Positions 33,822 to 41,893 of a DNA stretch of 64,000 nucleotides are shown here, piece after piece. The translations under genes and the position numbers were made by a program. A model generated the notes under the pieces. That model saw only the letters and a list, made by a program, of their open reading frames with translations, made no database searches and had not been told where the DNA came from. The stretch's first letter is position 1. Every line of letters starts with the position of its first letter. The DNA is from CAZIPE01 sp964541305 (lineage in GTDB: Bacteria; Patescibacteriota; Saccharimonadia; Saccharimonadales; UBA7683), in assembly GCA_964541305.1 (NCBI GenBank), contig CAZIPE010000006.1, positions 1-64,000 on the forward strand. Direction: 5' to 3'.

Positions 33822-36671
33822 CTAGGACTTTTTTAACTTGATGGTCAGTGTAGACCCCTCAACGGTTGCCGTAGCTTTAAAACCATCTTTCACTTCCACA
33901 ATATCTGTTGCAAGTGTTTCAGCTTTAATTGTTTTAGCATGTTCATCTATCGCCTTTTGAAGTTCATTGTCATCGGTTGAAAGTGATAGCGTAATTCGAT
34001 CATCAACGTTCAAGCCACCTTCTTTTCGAGCACTCTGCACATTCCTCACCACTTCGCGCATCAAGCCCTCTCGCTTAAGTTCGGGGGTCATGTGAGTATC
34101 AAGCTCTACTGCTTCTGAGCCTGTCTTGACCTGCTTTACATTCAGCTCTTCCATAACAACATCAACAAGATATTCAGGACATGCCGGAAGCGTGACACTC
34201 GCCAATGGTTGTCTCACTTTTATTTGGGCTTGAGCTCGTAAGCGCAGCCCTTCGGTGATAGAGCCTCTTACGCCGTCCATTTCTTCCCCTAGATCACTGT
34301 GAACAAGCGCATTCTTTGCCTCGGGGAAATCAAGCAGATGAACCGAGTCTTTTGAGCCAGTAAGTTGCTGATATATATCTTCGGCCATAAATGGCGTAAA
34401 TGGGGCCATCAGCTTTGAAAGTTCAACTAACACATAGTAGAGAGTATGGTACGCCTCGTTTTTGTCTCTATCATTCTCACTCTTCCAAAAACGCTTTCGA
34501 GATCGTCGTACAAACCAATTACTTAAACCATCCACAAACTCCATAATGGGTCGCGAGGCATGCATTAAATTGTATTCTGACATATTTTTATCTACATCTT
34601 GGATGAGCTTTTGTAGTTTACTTAGAATCCATTTATCAAGAATATTGACTGGCTGAGGAGTTCCCTCAACTGCCTTCCAGTCATCAACATCGGCATACAT
34701 CAAGAAGAAATCTAAAACATTGTAAATCATACTGAGTTTTCGCTCCACTCCAAGCACGTCTTTGTCGCTCAAATTAATATCTTCGCCCAATACAACAGGA
34801 GAAGTGAGAAAGAAGTATCGAAATGCGTCAGCACTCGTTTTGTTCATGAGTTCCAGTGGATCAGTGTAATTCTTCAGTTTTTTGCTCATCTTTTTGCCAT
34901 CTTCGGCATTGATGAATCCAGTGCAAATAAGATTTTTAAATGGCGAAACACCAAACAATGCAACGTTTACTGCAGTGAGTGAGTAGAACCAGCCTCGTGT
35001 TTGATCAATTGCCTCGACAATGAAATCCGCCGGAAAACTCTGTTCAAACTTTTCTTTGTTCTCAAATGGATAGTGGAATTGCGCATAGGGCATTGAACCA
35101 CTCTCAAACCAACAATCAAGCACCTTGCCGGTATGCTTCATCATCACTCCGTCACACTCAAACTCAACATTCATGACATTTGGTAAGTGATAATCTTCGA
35201 GTGATTTACCCGTAAGTTCTTCAAATTCCTGGTACGAACCTATAACTTTTATTACTTCAGTACCGTCGTTTCGCTCGCCCTTCCAAACAGGTATCGGAGT
35301 TGCCCAATAACGATCTCTTGAAAGATTCCAATCTGGTGCGGATTCAATAATATTTGTGAATCTTCCGTCCCGCAGTTTTTGTGGTACCCAATTAGTATTA
35401 CTATTGCTCTCGAGCATTTCTGTTTTTTGCCCCTGGATATCCATAAACCAACTTGGATGTGCACGATACATGAGTTTTGATCCACATCGATGACAGTGTG
35501 GATAATCGTGCGTGATGTATTCAACCTTAAGAGCTTTTCCTTCTTCAACCAACGTCTTTGCAATTTCTTTATTCACATCCCAAATGTTCTGGCCGAGCCA
35601 CCGACCCTCGGTGTAGTGACCGTTTTCATCAACGAGTGAAACAATTGGTACTCCCTCTTTTTTACAGAGCTCGTAATCTTCCTCACCATAAGCGGGCGCT
35701 TCATGCGCAATGCCCGTGCCATCTTCAGCAGTTATAAAATCCGCAGAAAGCACACGGTGAGCATCAGGTCCATGATTTTCAAACAGTGGATGGTAAGTTT
35801 TACCAACCAACTCACTACCCTTCACCTTTTTGATGACTTCGTAGTCGAGTGATTGGTGTTTTTCATCTGTAAAAACGCCTTCTACAGCATCCTTCGCAAC
35901 ATATACTTTTTTGTCATTGTAGTTAACTAGAACATAGTCAATTTTGGGGTTTATGGCTATTGCGACGTTAGCAGGCAATGTCCATGGAGTTGTTGTCCAT
36001 GTCAGTAAATATTCGTCCGTTCCTTCAAGCTGGAAATACACGTACACGCTCGGGTCTGTATCTTGCTGATAGCTATTTTCCATCGCAACCTCTGATTTTG
36101 AAATTGGAGTGGCATCCTTGGTGCAATACACCAGTATTTTTTCACCCTCGTAGATCTTCCCTTTTTCGTAAAGTTCTTTAAATGCCCACCACACACTTTC
36201 CATATACTCAGGATCCATAGTTTTGTAGGCACCCTTAAATTCAACCCAGCGACCCACCCGATCGATGGTATCTTCCCATTCCGTTCCGGTTTTTACCATT
36301 GCAGCACGACACGCATTTACGTAATCTTCGATACTAATTTTTGTGCCGATTTCTTTTTTATTTGCAATTCCGAGCTGTTTTTCAACAAACACCTCTGCTG
36401 GTAATCCGTGGCAGTCCCACCCCCAGCGACGTTCAACATGCTTGCCCTTCATAGTTTGATAACGAGCAACCGTATCTTTAACAGTCGAAATTAAGAGATG
36501 TCCGTGGTGCGGTGTACCAGTTAAAAACGGTGGCCCATCGTAAAATACAAAGCTATTGTCACTCGGTCTTTCGTCGACAGATTTATAAAACGTCTTATCT
36601 TCATGCCAAAATTTCCCAACTCGTTGTTCAATCTCCGAATGCTTCTGCTTTTCTCGTGTTTTAAATTTCAT
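33822..36671 (-). CDS. ileS: Isoleucyl-tRNA synthetase
   Basis: Class I synthetase charging tRNA-Ile. HIGH motif in PPFLTGTPHHGHLL, editing-domain stretches LTWTTTPWTLPANVAI and GTGIAHEAPAYGEEDY, and KMSKS motif GKKMSKKLKNY. 949 residues; it resembles the eukaryote/archaeal-like type (GRWVEFKGAYKTMDPEYMESVWW) known for mupirocin resistance in some bacteria. It lacks a C-terminal zinc ribbon. The ATG lies inside the end of the GNAT gene (11-bp overlap), so both are governed by the T-box leader upstream. Confidence 0.97.
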   Translation of the reverse strand: MKFKTREKQKHSEIEQRVGKFWHEDKTFYKSVDERPSDNSFVFYDGPPFLTGTPHHGHLLISTVKDTVARYQTMKGKHVERRWGWDCHGLPAEVFVEKQLGIANKKEIGTKISIEDYVNACRAAMVKTGTEWEDTIDRVGRWVEFKGAYKTMDPEYMESVWWAFKELYEKGKIYEGEKILVYCTKDATPISKSEVAMENSYQQDTDPSVYVYFQLEGTDEYLLTWTTTPWTLPANVAIAINPKIDYVLVNYNDKKVYVAKDAVEGVFTDEKHQSLDYEVIKKVKGSELVGKTYHPLFENHGPDAHRVLSADFITAEDGTGIAHEAPAYGEEDYELCKKEGVPIVSLVDENGHYTEGRWLGQNIWDVNKEIAKTLVEEGKALKVEYITHDYPHCHRCGSKLMYRAHPSWFMDIQGQKTEMLESNSNTNWVPQKLRDGRFTNIIESAPDWNLSRDRYWATPIPVWKGERNDGTEVIKVIGSYQEFEELTGKSLEDYHLPNVMNVEFECDGVMMKHTGKVLDCWFESGSMPYAQFHYPFENKEKFEQSFPADFIVEAIDQTRGWFYSLTAVNVALFGVSPFKNLICTGFINAEDGKKMSKKLKNYTDPLELMNKTSADAFRYFFLTSPVVLGEDINLSDKDVLGVERKLSMIYNVLDFFLMYADVDDWKAVEGTPQPVNILDKWILSKLQKLIQDVDKNMSEYNLMHASRPIMEFVDGLSNWFVRRSRKRFWKSENDRDKNEAYHTLYYVLVELSKLMAPFTPFMAEDIYQQLTGSKDSVHLLDFPEAKNALVHSDLGEEMDGVRGSITEGLRLRAQAQIKVRQPLASVTLPACPEYLVDVVMEELNVKQVKTGSEAVELDTHMTPELKREGLMREVVRNVQSARKEGGLNVDDRITLSLSTDDNELQKAIDEHAKTIKAETLATDIVEVKDGFKATATVEGSTLTIKLKKS

Positions 36672-37233
36672 CTTTTGCCTCCACTGGCTTATGCATGTTT
36701 AAAATTGGCATCTTTCCATGGAATAACTCTTTATCCGTGTCGCCTCGAATGAATCCATATTGCTCGTAAAATTTGATTGCTCTTTCATTATACGCGACAA
36801 CTTGAAGATGCATCGGCAAACTACCGACAAAATCGAGTGCCTCATCCATAAGTTCGTGAGCAACTCCAGTTCCTTTTAAATTATCTGTGAGGTAAATTGC
36901 ATCAATAGTTGCTTCACTATTCTGCTTCGTAACGTGCATGAAGCCTTGGATAACGCCTTCTTCGTCCTTTACTACTCGGTATTGGGTATTTGGGTCATTT
37001 TTTTCAATGAGCTTTCTACGAAACTCATTACCGTTATCACGGCCACTATCAGTCTGACCATCTTTAACCAGAAAATTAAATTCAGTTCGAATCCAGTCTT
37101 CGGTTACACCGTACTCGTCATTAGGGTACGTTTGCAACCAAGATTTCAAGTGCGCCTCACCAATACCAACAGCATCATCAATTGTCGCAGACTCGATTTC
37201 GAACCGTTTGTCGTTAAATAGTACCTCAGTCAC
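36661..37233 (-). CDS. GNAT family N-acetyltransferase
   Basis: Acetyl-CoA dependent transferase of unknown substrate. The GNAT core is seen in IQGFMHV, ATIDAIYLTDNLKGTGVAHELMDEAL (motif A, acetyl-CoA loop) and LQVVAYNERAIKFYEQYGFI (motif B). 190 residues. It starts GTG, with GGAAG 3 nt upstream, directly after the T-box leader, and ends inside ileS. Co-control with ileS is notable; an acetylase for a tRNA-synthetase inhibitor or for amino acids would be speculative. Confidence 0.9.
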   Translation of the reverse strand: MTEVLFNDKRFEIESATIDDAVGIGEAHLKSWLQTYPNDEYGVTEDWIRTEFNFLVKDGQTDSGRDNGNEFRRKLIEKNDPNTQYRVVKDEEGVIQGFMHVTKQNSEATIDAIYLTDNLKGTGVAHELMDEALDFVGSLPMHLQVVAYNERAIKFYEQYGFIRGDTDKELFHGKMPILNMHKPVEAKDEI

Positions 37234-37459
37234 TTTCTTCCTTTCTTAATAGAAAAATCACTGCTTTTGACTGCCAGAATCCCAATTTGTTAGGATGGTA
37301 CCATCTGGCTTCCAAAAGAAGTGATTCTTTTAGCGCTTACTTACTGCTATTACGGGCTTACCCGAGAGGTTCTACTGGGCAAATAGCTTTTCTTCCTCTT
37401 CCGCCGTCCTTCAAAGTTTCAACGAAGAATGGATCGTGGTTGATAGCCACTACGGATTA
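37234..37459 (-). promoter_or_regulatory. T-box leader controlling GNAT-ileS
   Basis: Minus strand. The antiterminator is complete: helix A1 GCCAGA (37304-37309) / TCTGGC (37273-37278), the 7-nt bulge UGGUACC (37297-37303), helix A2 AUCC/GGAU (37293-37296 with 37279-37282) and a 10-nt loop. UGGU in the bulge fits the ACCA end of tRNA-Ile. Outside it, TTTTG/CAAAA and AATCACT/AGTGATT extend the stem and end in a U-run (37251-37256), a terminator-like end. Near the 5' end a 4-bp hairpin GTGG/CCAC has loop CUAUCAA, whose AUC (37442-37444) is the candidate isoleucine specifier; this part is the least certain. The T-box class is normally seen in Firmicutes and Actinobacteria upstream of aminoacyl-tRNA synthetase genes. 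Confidence 0.75.
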
Positions 37460-37465
37460 CGTAAG

Positions 37466-37494
37466 ATTATACGCTAGTTGCCCGATAGTCACAA
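37466..37494 (-). promoter_or_regulatory. Promoter of the GNAT-ileS T-box transcript
   Basis: Minus strand: -35 TTGTGA (37489-37494), 17-nt spacer, -10 TATAAT (37466-37471). It starts right after the stop of the thioredoxin-like gene and gives a leader of about 226 nt. Confidence 0.75.
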
Positions 37495-37758
37495 TTACTG
37501 GGTGTAAAAACTTAATTCTGAAATGGTTGGCCATTTGTCTATTTCTGACCACGCTTGCACAAATTCACCCGTATCTTCGCGGACTAAAATGGCAGGAAAC
37601 TGTAAAATGTCATAAATTTGAGCCAATTCTACACCCTCTTTACTGTCAGCGTCCATGAGCTCTAGTTGTTTACCGGTACGTTGTTCAAAATCTCTGAGAT
37701 AACCCTGCAATTGAGTATCTGTCTCGGAGATCGGCTTATGGAGAATAATCGCTTTCAT
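37495..37758 (-). CDS. Thioredoxin-fold protein lacking the CxxC site
   Basis: 87 residues. The order of strands and the piece LAQIYDILQFPAILVRED look like a thioredoxin fold with its cis-proline (FPAIL). The CxxC redox pair is missing: there is no cysteine at all, so it cannot act as an oxidoreductase. I took the second ATG (MKAIILHKP); TATAAT lies 10 nt upstream of it. A scaffold or binding role is likely. Upstream of the ileS T-box but transcribed separately. Confidence 0.65.
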   Translation of the reverse strand: MKAIILHKPISETDTQLQGYLRDFEQRTGKQLELMDADSKEGVELAQIYDILQFPAILVREDTGEFVQAWSEIDKWPTISELSFYTQ

Positions 37759-37781
37759 ACTACTCATGATTATATCAGATA

Positions 37782-38309
37782 CTAGTCAATCAATTCCTTG
37801 ATTCTTTTTACGCTGTCAGTAATTTCTATATGTGAGGTATCAATTACTGACACTCCTCTGTTCTTCCAGCCGTCAAAAAGTCGGTGATTCTCCCTCACTA
37901 TGCTTTCTTTAAGTTTTGATTGCTCATCACGCCCATTATTCCGTTCTACGGTAGTTTCCTCATCCGGCAATAAAACAACTAGTTTGTAGGGAAGATCTTT
38001 AAGATGTTTCTCCCATATTACAAATTCTTCTAGTGGACCATAGAAATCTACCACACAGTTTATGCCCGCTTCGTGATATCTTTTTGCCATATCTACGCAC
38101 AGCGGAATTGAGACATTCCACTGTCGTTGAGTTTCTTTATTCCAGTCCTTGCGATAGTCATCTGCTGAATGGTAACCAGTAACCACAAGTTGTCGTAAAT
38201 CGTCCTGACTAAGATATGCCCAGACACCTGAAGCACTTTCGAGGAACTCTCGAATCGTCGTCGTCTTTCCAGCTCCAGAAGGACCAGTTATTAAAAGTAT
38301 CGTGGACAT
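37782..38309 (-). CDS. P-loop kinase of unknown substrate
   Basis: Small nucleoside- or metabolite-kinase-like P-loop protein, about 175 residues: Walker A GPSGAGKTTT near the start, ESASGVWAYLSQDDLRQL, CVVDFYGPLEEFVIWEKHL, and VLLPDEETTVERNNGRDE, whose arginines may form the lid. It resembles the AAA_33/zeta-toxin-like kinases. I chose the ATG at 38309 (MSTILLITG) with AGGA 6 nt upstream; a longer frame would overlap the nrdJ end. It follows nrdJ by 22 bp. Confidence 0.75.
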   Translation of the reverse strand: MSTILLITGPSGAGKTTTIREFLESASGVWAYLSQDDLRQLVVTGYHSADDYRKDWNKETQRQWNVSIPLCVDMAKRYHEAGINCVVDFYGPLEEFVIWEKHLKDLPYKLVVLLPDEETTVERNNGRDEQSKLKESIVRENHRLFDGWKNRGVSVIDTSHIEITDSVKRIKELID

Positions 38310-38331
38310 ATCTTTTCCTAATAACTGAGAC

Positions 38332-41133
38332 TTAGCTACAGCCAGAGGTGGTACCACAACTTGTACAGACGTAACAACTGCCCGCTCTTTGAGTTTGATT
38401 GCCACAACTGTAGCAAAGTGGTGCGGTCTCGCCTGTTCCCGGCAAACTGGTCACTTCAGATTTGGGTATCTCAAAGTGTGGCTCAGGTGCAACAACAGGC
38501 TCTAGGTGAACATCCATTGGTTGAGTAGGAATTGCATTTTCAATCTGGCCTTCAAGTAAATTTGCTTGATGCGAAAGCGCTTCGGCCTCTAGGTCGTCGA
38601 GACTCGCAAGACCAAGCTCAAGTTGATCATCTATGCTCAAATATTCTTTTGCTAGACGCCTAAATATGTAGTCTACCAAGCTCGATGCTGTTTGAATTTC
38701 AGGATCATCCGTCATACCCGCTGGTGCGAAGGCAACATTAGTCATACCGCGGACATATGCCTTGAGTGGAACACCATACTGCAAGCCATAGCTAATTGAT
38801 CGAGCATAGGCATCCATCAAACCAGCAAGCGTAGATCCCATCTTGGCAACGCTCATGAAGAGCTCACCTGGGGTGCCATCTTCAAACTCACCAACCGTGA
38901 AGTAGCCGTGACAATCAGCAACACGGAAGCTAAATGTCCTTGCATTGCGAGAACGAGGCATTTTGCGTCGAACATGTGGTTGCATGGCAATAAGTTGTTG
39001 GGTTATCTTCTCGGGGGATTCCGCAACATGTGCTGAAAGTTCATCTTTCTTTTCTTCCTTGCTTGAGGAAAGTGGCTGAGCAACTTTTGAGCCGTCACGG
39101 TAAATTGCCACCGCTTTCAGACCCAACTTCCAGCTCTCCATGTGGAGCTCTTCAATGTCCTCAGCCGTTGATTCAACCGGCATATTAACTGTCTTTGAAA
39201 TCGCACCAGATATGAATGGCTGAACGGCACCCATCATCTTAACGTGACCCATGTAGTGAATTGAGTTTTCACCAACGGCACACGAAAATACACTGTAATC
39301 TTCTTTCTTAAGATGTGGTGCGTTAATCACATTGCCCTTTTCGTGAATAAAGGCAACGATGTCTTTTATCTCGTTTTCTGAATAACCCATGGTGCGAAGG
39401 GCACGAGGAATAGTCTGATTGACGATAATCATATTTCCGCCACCAACAAGTTTCTTAAACTTAGTGAGCGAGAAATCTGGTTCAACACCGGTAGTATCAC
39501 AATCCATCATGAAACCAATCGTACCGGTTGGTGCAAGTACACTAGCCTGGGAATTACGCACTCCATAGCGCTCGCCTAACTCTACTGCGTCATCCCACAC
39601 CTCGGCTGCCGCACTGAGCAGATCTTCGGCTACAAGAGCTGGGTTGATTTCACGTACTGCGTCACGGTGTTGTTTGAGCACCTTAATCATTCCTTCGCGG
39701 TCTTTGTGGAATCCAGCAAATGGACCAACTTGCTTTGCAAGTTTTGCACTCGTTGCATAGGCGTGACCGGTCATGACTGCAGTGATAGCAGCAGCTTGAG
39801 CCCGACCTTCATCACTATCATATGCCAGACCCTGCGCCATTAGCATTGCACCGAGGTTTGCGTAACCGAGCCCAAGTTCGCGATAAGCACGCGCTGTTTT
39901 GCCAATACTTTCTGTTGGATATTCAGAGTAGCCAACGAGGATTTCTTGAGCAGTAAATATAACCTCTACGGTTTGCTTAAACGCCTCAACATCGAATGTG
40001 CCATCTTCGTTTAAGTACTTTAGCAAGTTGATTGATGCAAGATTACAGGCTGAATTATCAAGATGCATATACTCTGAACAAGGGTTCGAGGCGTTGATGC
40101 GCCCTGCGTTTGGTGTGGTGTGCCAGTTGTTGGCCGTTGTATCAAATTGCAAACCAGGGTCTGCACACTCCCAGGCGCTCTCAGCAATTTGGCGCCATAA
40201 GTCGCGGGCTTTCATGGTTTTATACACCTTTTGGTCTTTTACGCCAACCAGGTTCCAGTCTTGGTCGTTTTCAACTGCCTGCATGAAATCATCAGTCACC
40301 CGAACTGAGTTATTAGCATTCTGATACTGCACACTAAAGATGTCTTTTCCATCAAGGTCCATATCAAAACCAGCCTCTTGAAGAACCCGTGCTTTGCGTT
40401 CTTCAATTGCTTTGCACCAGATGAATTCTTCAATATCAGGATGTGATACGTTCAAAATAACCATCTTTGCGGCACGGCGTGTCTTACCACCGCTCTTAAT
40501 GGCGCCAGCGCTTGAATCAGCTCCACGCATAAATGAAAGTGGGCCTGAAGCTGTACCAGCACTTTTACCGAGCGGTTCGTAGCTTGAACGAATAGTACTC
40601 AGGTTGAGGCCAGAGCCTGAGCCTCCCTTAAAAATCATTCCTTCTTCTTTATACCAATTAAGAATTGAGGGCATGGTGTCATCAACAGCTAAAATAAAGC
40701 AGGCGCTCGCTTGCTGGGCACGTGAGGCGGCACCAATATTAAACCAGACCGGTGAATTAAAGGCGGCCCGTTGTGAAGCCAAAATGTATTTGAGCTCCGC
40801 ATTAAATGTTTTAGCTTGTTCGGCGCTTACAAAGTAATCTTCCTGTTCACCATGTTTGGTGATAGTATCAGCTACTCGATCGATGAGTGTTTTTAAGCTC
40901 GCTTCTCTGGCTTCTGTTCCTGGTGTCCCACAAAAGTATTTCTGACTAACAATATTGATGGCATTAAGACTCCAGGTATCTGGAAACTCAACGGCTTTTT
41001 GTTCAAACGCAACCTTACCCGTTAACGGGTTATCGATCTTAGAATCTCTCTCAACCCACGTGAACATATCATACGGATGTGTTCCTTTTTTTGTGAAATA
41101 ACGCTCCAATTGGAGCGCAGTTGCTTGCGCCAT
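38332..41133 (-). CDS. nrdJ: Adenosylcobalamin-dependent (class II) ribonucleoside-diphosphate reductase
   Basis: Makes deoxyribonucleotides with adenosylcobalamin as the radical source and no oxygen need. 933 residues. Class II hallmarks: the active-site NPCSEYMHLDNSACNLASIN, GSGSGLNLSTIRSSYEPLG, SGGKTRRAAKMVILNVSHPD, and a C-terminal redox tail with cysteine pairs LCYSCGNQTQRAGSCYVCTS. The family contains a C-terminal zinc-ribbon-like segment. Its 5' leader holds a large structured element, and nrdR lies just upstream. The gene needs B12; no B12 synthesis or uptake gene is in the window. AGAGAGGG precedes the ATG by about 8 nt. Confidence 0.96.
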   Translation of the reverse strand: MAQATALQLERYFTKKGTHPYDMFTWVERDSKIDNPLTGKVAFEQKAVEFPDTWSLNAINIVSQKYFCGTPGTEAREASLKTLIDRVADTITKHGEQEDYFVSAEQAKTFNAELKYILASQRAAFNSPVWFNIGAASRAQQASACFILAVDDTMPSILNWYKEEGMIFKGGSGSGLNLSTIRSSYEPLGKSAGTASGPLSFMRGADSSAGAIKSGGKTRRAAKMVILNVSHPDIEEFIWCKAIEERKARVLQEAGFDMDLDGKDIFSVQYQNANNSVRVTDDFMQAVENDQDWNLVGVKDQKVYKTMKARDLWRQIAESAWECADPGLQFDTTANNWHTTPNAGRINASNPCSEYMHLDNSACNLASINLLKYLNEDGTFDVEAFKQTVEVIFTAQEILVGYSEYPTESIGKTARAYRELGLGYANLGAMLMAQGLAYDSDEGRAQAAAITAVMTGHAYATSAKLAKQVGPFAGFHKDREGMIKVLKQHRDAVREINPALVAEDLLSAAAEVWDDAVELGERYGVRNSQASVLAPTGTIGFMMDCDTTGVEPDFSLTKFKKLVGGGNMIIVNQTIPRALRTMGYSENEIKDIVAFIHEKGNVINAPHLKKEDYSVFSCAVGENSIHYMGHVKMMGAVQPFISGAISKTVNMPVESTAEDIEELHMESWKLGLKAVAIYRDGSKVAQPLSSSKEEKKDELSAHVAESPEKITQQLIAMQPHVRRKMPRSRNARTFSFRVADCHGYFTVGEFEDGTPGELFMSVAKMGSTLAGLMDAYARSISYGLQYGVPLKAYVRGMTNVAFAPAGMTDDPEIQTASSLVDYIFRRLAKEYLSIDDQLELGLASLDDLEAEALSHQANLLEGQIENAIPTQPMDVHLEPVVAPEPHFEIPKSEVTSLPGTGETAPLCYSCGNQTQRAGSCYVCTSCGTTSGCS

Positions 41134-41209
41134 TATATATACCCTCTCTTTTTATTATTTTTTAAAGTTTTTGTTTAGAGCGAAACCGATCTCCACCTTG
41201 GTCACTCCT

Positions 41210-41308
41210 CCCTTACCAGTTGTGTGCTGTAATGCTTTTTGCATTCAGACGATGTTTGTGTGGGCCATCATGAAAGTGATGTTTCATGATGCACACAAAT
41301 GGTAAGGG
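41210..41308 (-). ncRNA. Three-way-junction structured leader upstream of nrdJ
   Basis: Minus strand. A perfect 9-bp closing stem, CCCTTACCA (41300-41308) with TGGTAAGGG (41210-41218), encloses two hairpins. The first (41255-41299) has TTTGTGTG/CACACAAA and ATCATGAAA/TTTCATGAT arms with a 6-nt loop. The second is CTG-ATGC/GCAT-CAG around AAAAA (about 41227-41247). Together they form a compact three-way junction 77 nt before the nrdJ ATG. It lacks the B12 box of cobalamin riboswitches. An nrdJ-associated RNA motif was described from marine metagenomes; I cannot say whether this is the same class. Confidence 0.6.
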
Positions 41309-41323
41309 ACCAATGCCCAAAAT

Positions 41324-41800
41324 TTAAGATTTTTCTGTCTTGCCTCCTTTCCGTGCCTTAAGGGCACTCAACCCTTCTTCGAAGCTTTTTATGCTCGTGA
41401 AATGTCGGTAGACACTCGCGAACCGTACGTAAGCCACCTCGTCAGCTTGTGCGAGCTCATCCATGACAAGTTCACCAATCTCTTTTGCTGAAACTTCAGG
41501 CTTACCTAAATCGTACAGCGCATGCTCAATCCGCGCAACCATTTCTTCGCGTTGCGGTGCAGAAATAGTCGTTTTTTCACTGGCACGCTCAATCCCTGCA
41601 AGAACTTTATTGCGATTGAATAGCTCACGAACACCGCCCTTTTTAACTACTGTGAGGCTGGGGCGCTCGATTCGTTCGTATGTTGTGAACCTATCAGAGC
41701 ATTTTTCGCACTCGCGTCGACGCCGAATACTATCTCCACCTGCGACATCACGTGATTCTATGACTTTCGATTCACAAGATTGGCACTGGGGACATTTCAC
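41324..41800 (-). CDS. nrdR: Transcriptional repressor NrdR
   Basis: dNTP/ATP-sensing repressor of ribonucleotide reductase genes. The N-terminal zinc ribbon has CPQCQSCESKVIESRD with RRRRECEKCSDRFTTYERIE, and an ATP-cone (FNRNKVLAGIERA) follows. I chose a GTG start at 41800 (MKCPQC, the universal N-terminus) with CGGAG 8-9 nt upstream; a longer frame starting with TTG would add 12 unrelated residues. About 158 residues. nrdJ follows 190 bp downstream. Confidence 0.95.
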   Translation of the reverse strand: MKCPQCQSCESKVIESRDVAGGDSIRRRRECEKCSDRFTTYERIERPSLTVVKKGGVRELFNRNKVLAGIERASEKTTISAPQREEMVARIEHALYDLGKPEVSAKEIGELVMDELAQADEVAYVRFASVYRHFTSIKSFEEGLSALKARKGGKTEKS

Positions 41801-41838
41801 TATTTTACTCCGTTTTACTGTTTTTAAGTTTTCCAAGT

Positions 41839-41893
41839 ACGCTTTATATGGTGTACTTCCATATCATTATAGCGCTAATGCTAGTGTCGTCAA
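41839..41893 (-). promoter_or_regulatory. nrdR promoter with two NrdR-box-like operators
   Basis: Minus strand: -35 TTGACG (41888-41893), 16-nt spacer, -10 TATAAT (41866-41871). The spacer (41872-41887) is itself a partial NrdR box, ACACTAGCATTAGCGC (10 of 16 positions). A second box, ACACCATATAAAGCGT (41839-41854), matches the published consensus at 13 of 16 and lies downstream of the start point. The boxes are 33 bp apart start to start, close to three helical turns, the geometry of paired NrdR sites. Autoregulation is inferred. Confidence 0.6.

Noticed and set aside
41134..41323. Cobalamin riboswitch upstream of nrdJ
   Set aside because: The B12 box and the expected junction are not visible; the structure is a different three-way junction.
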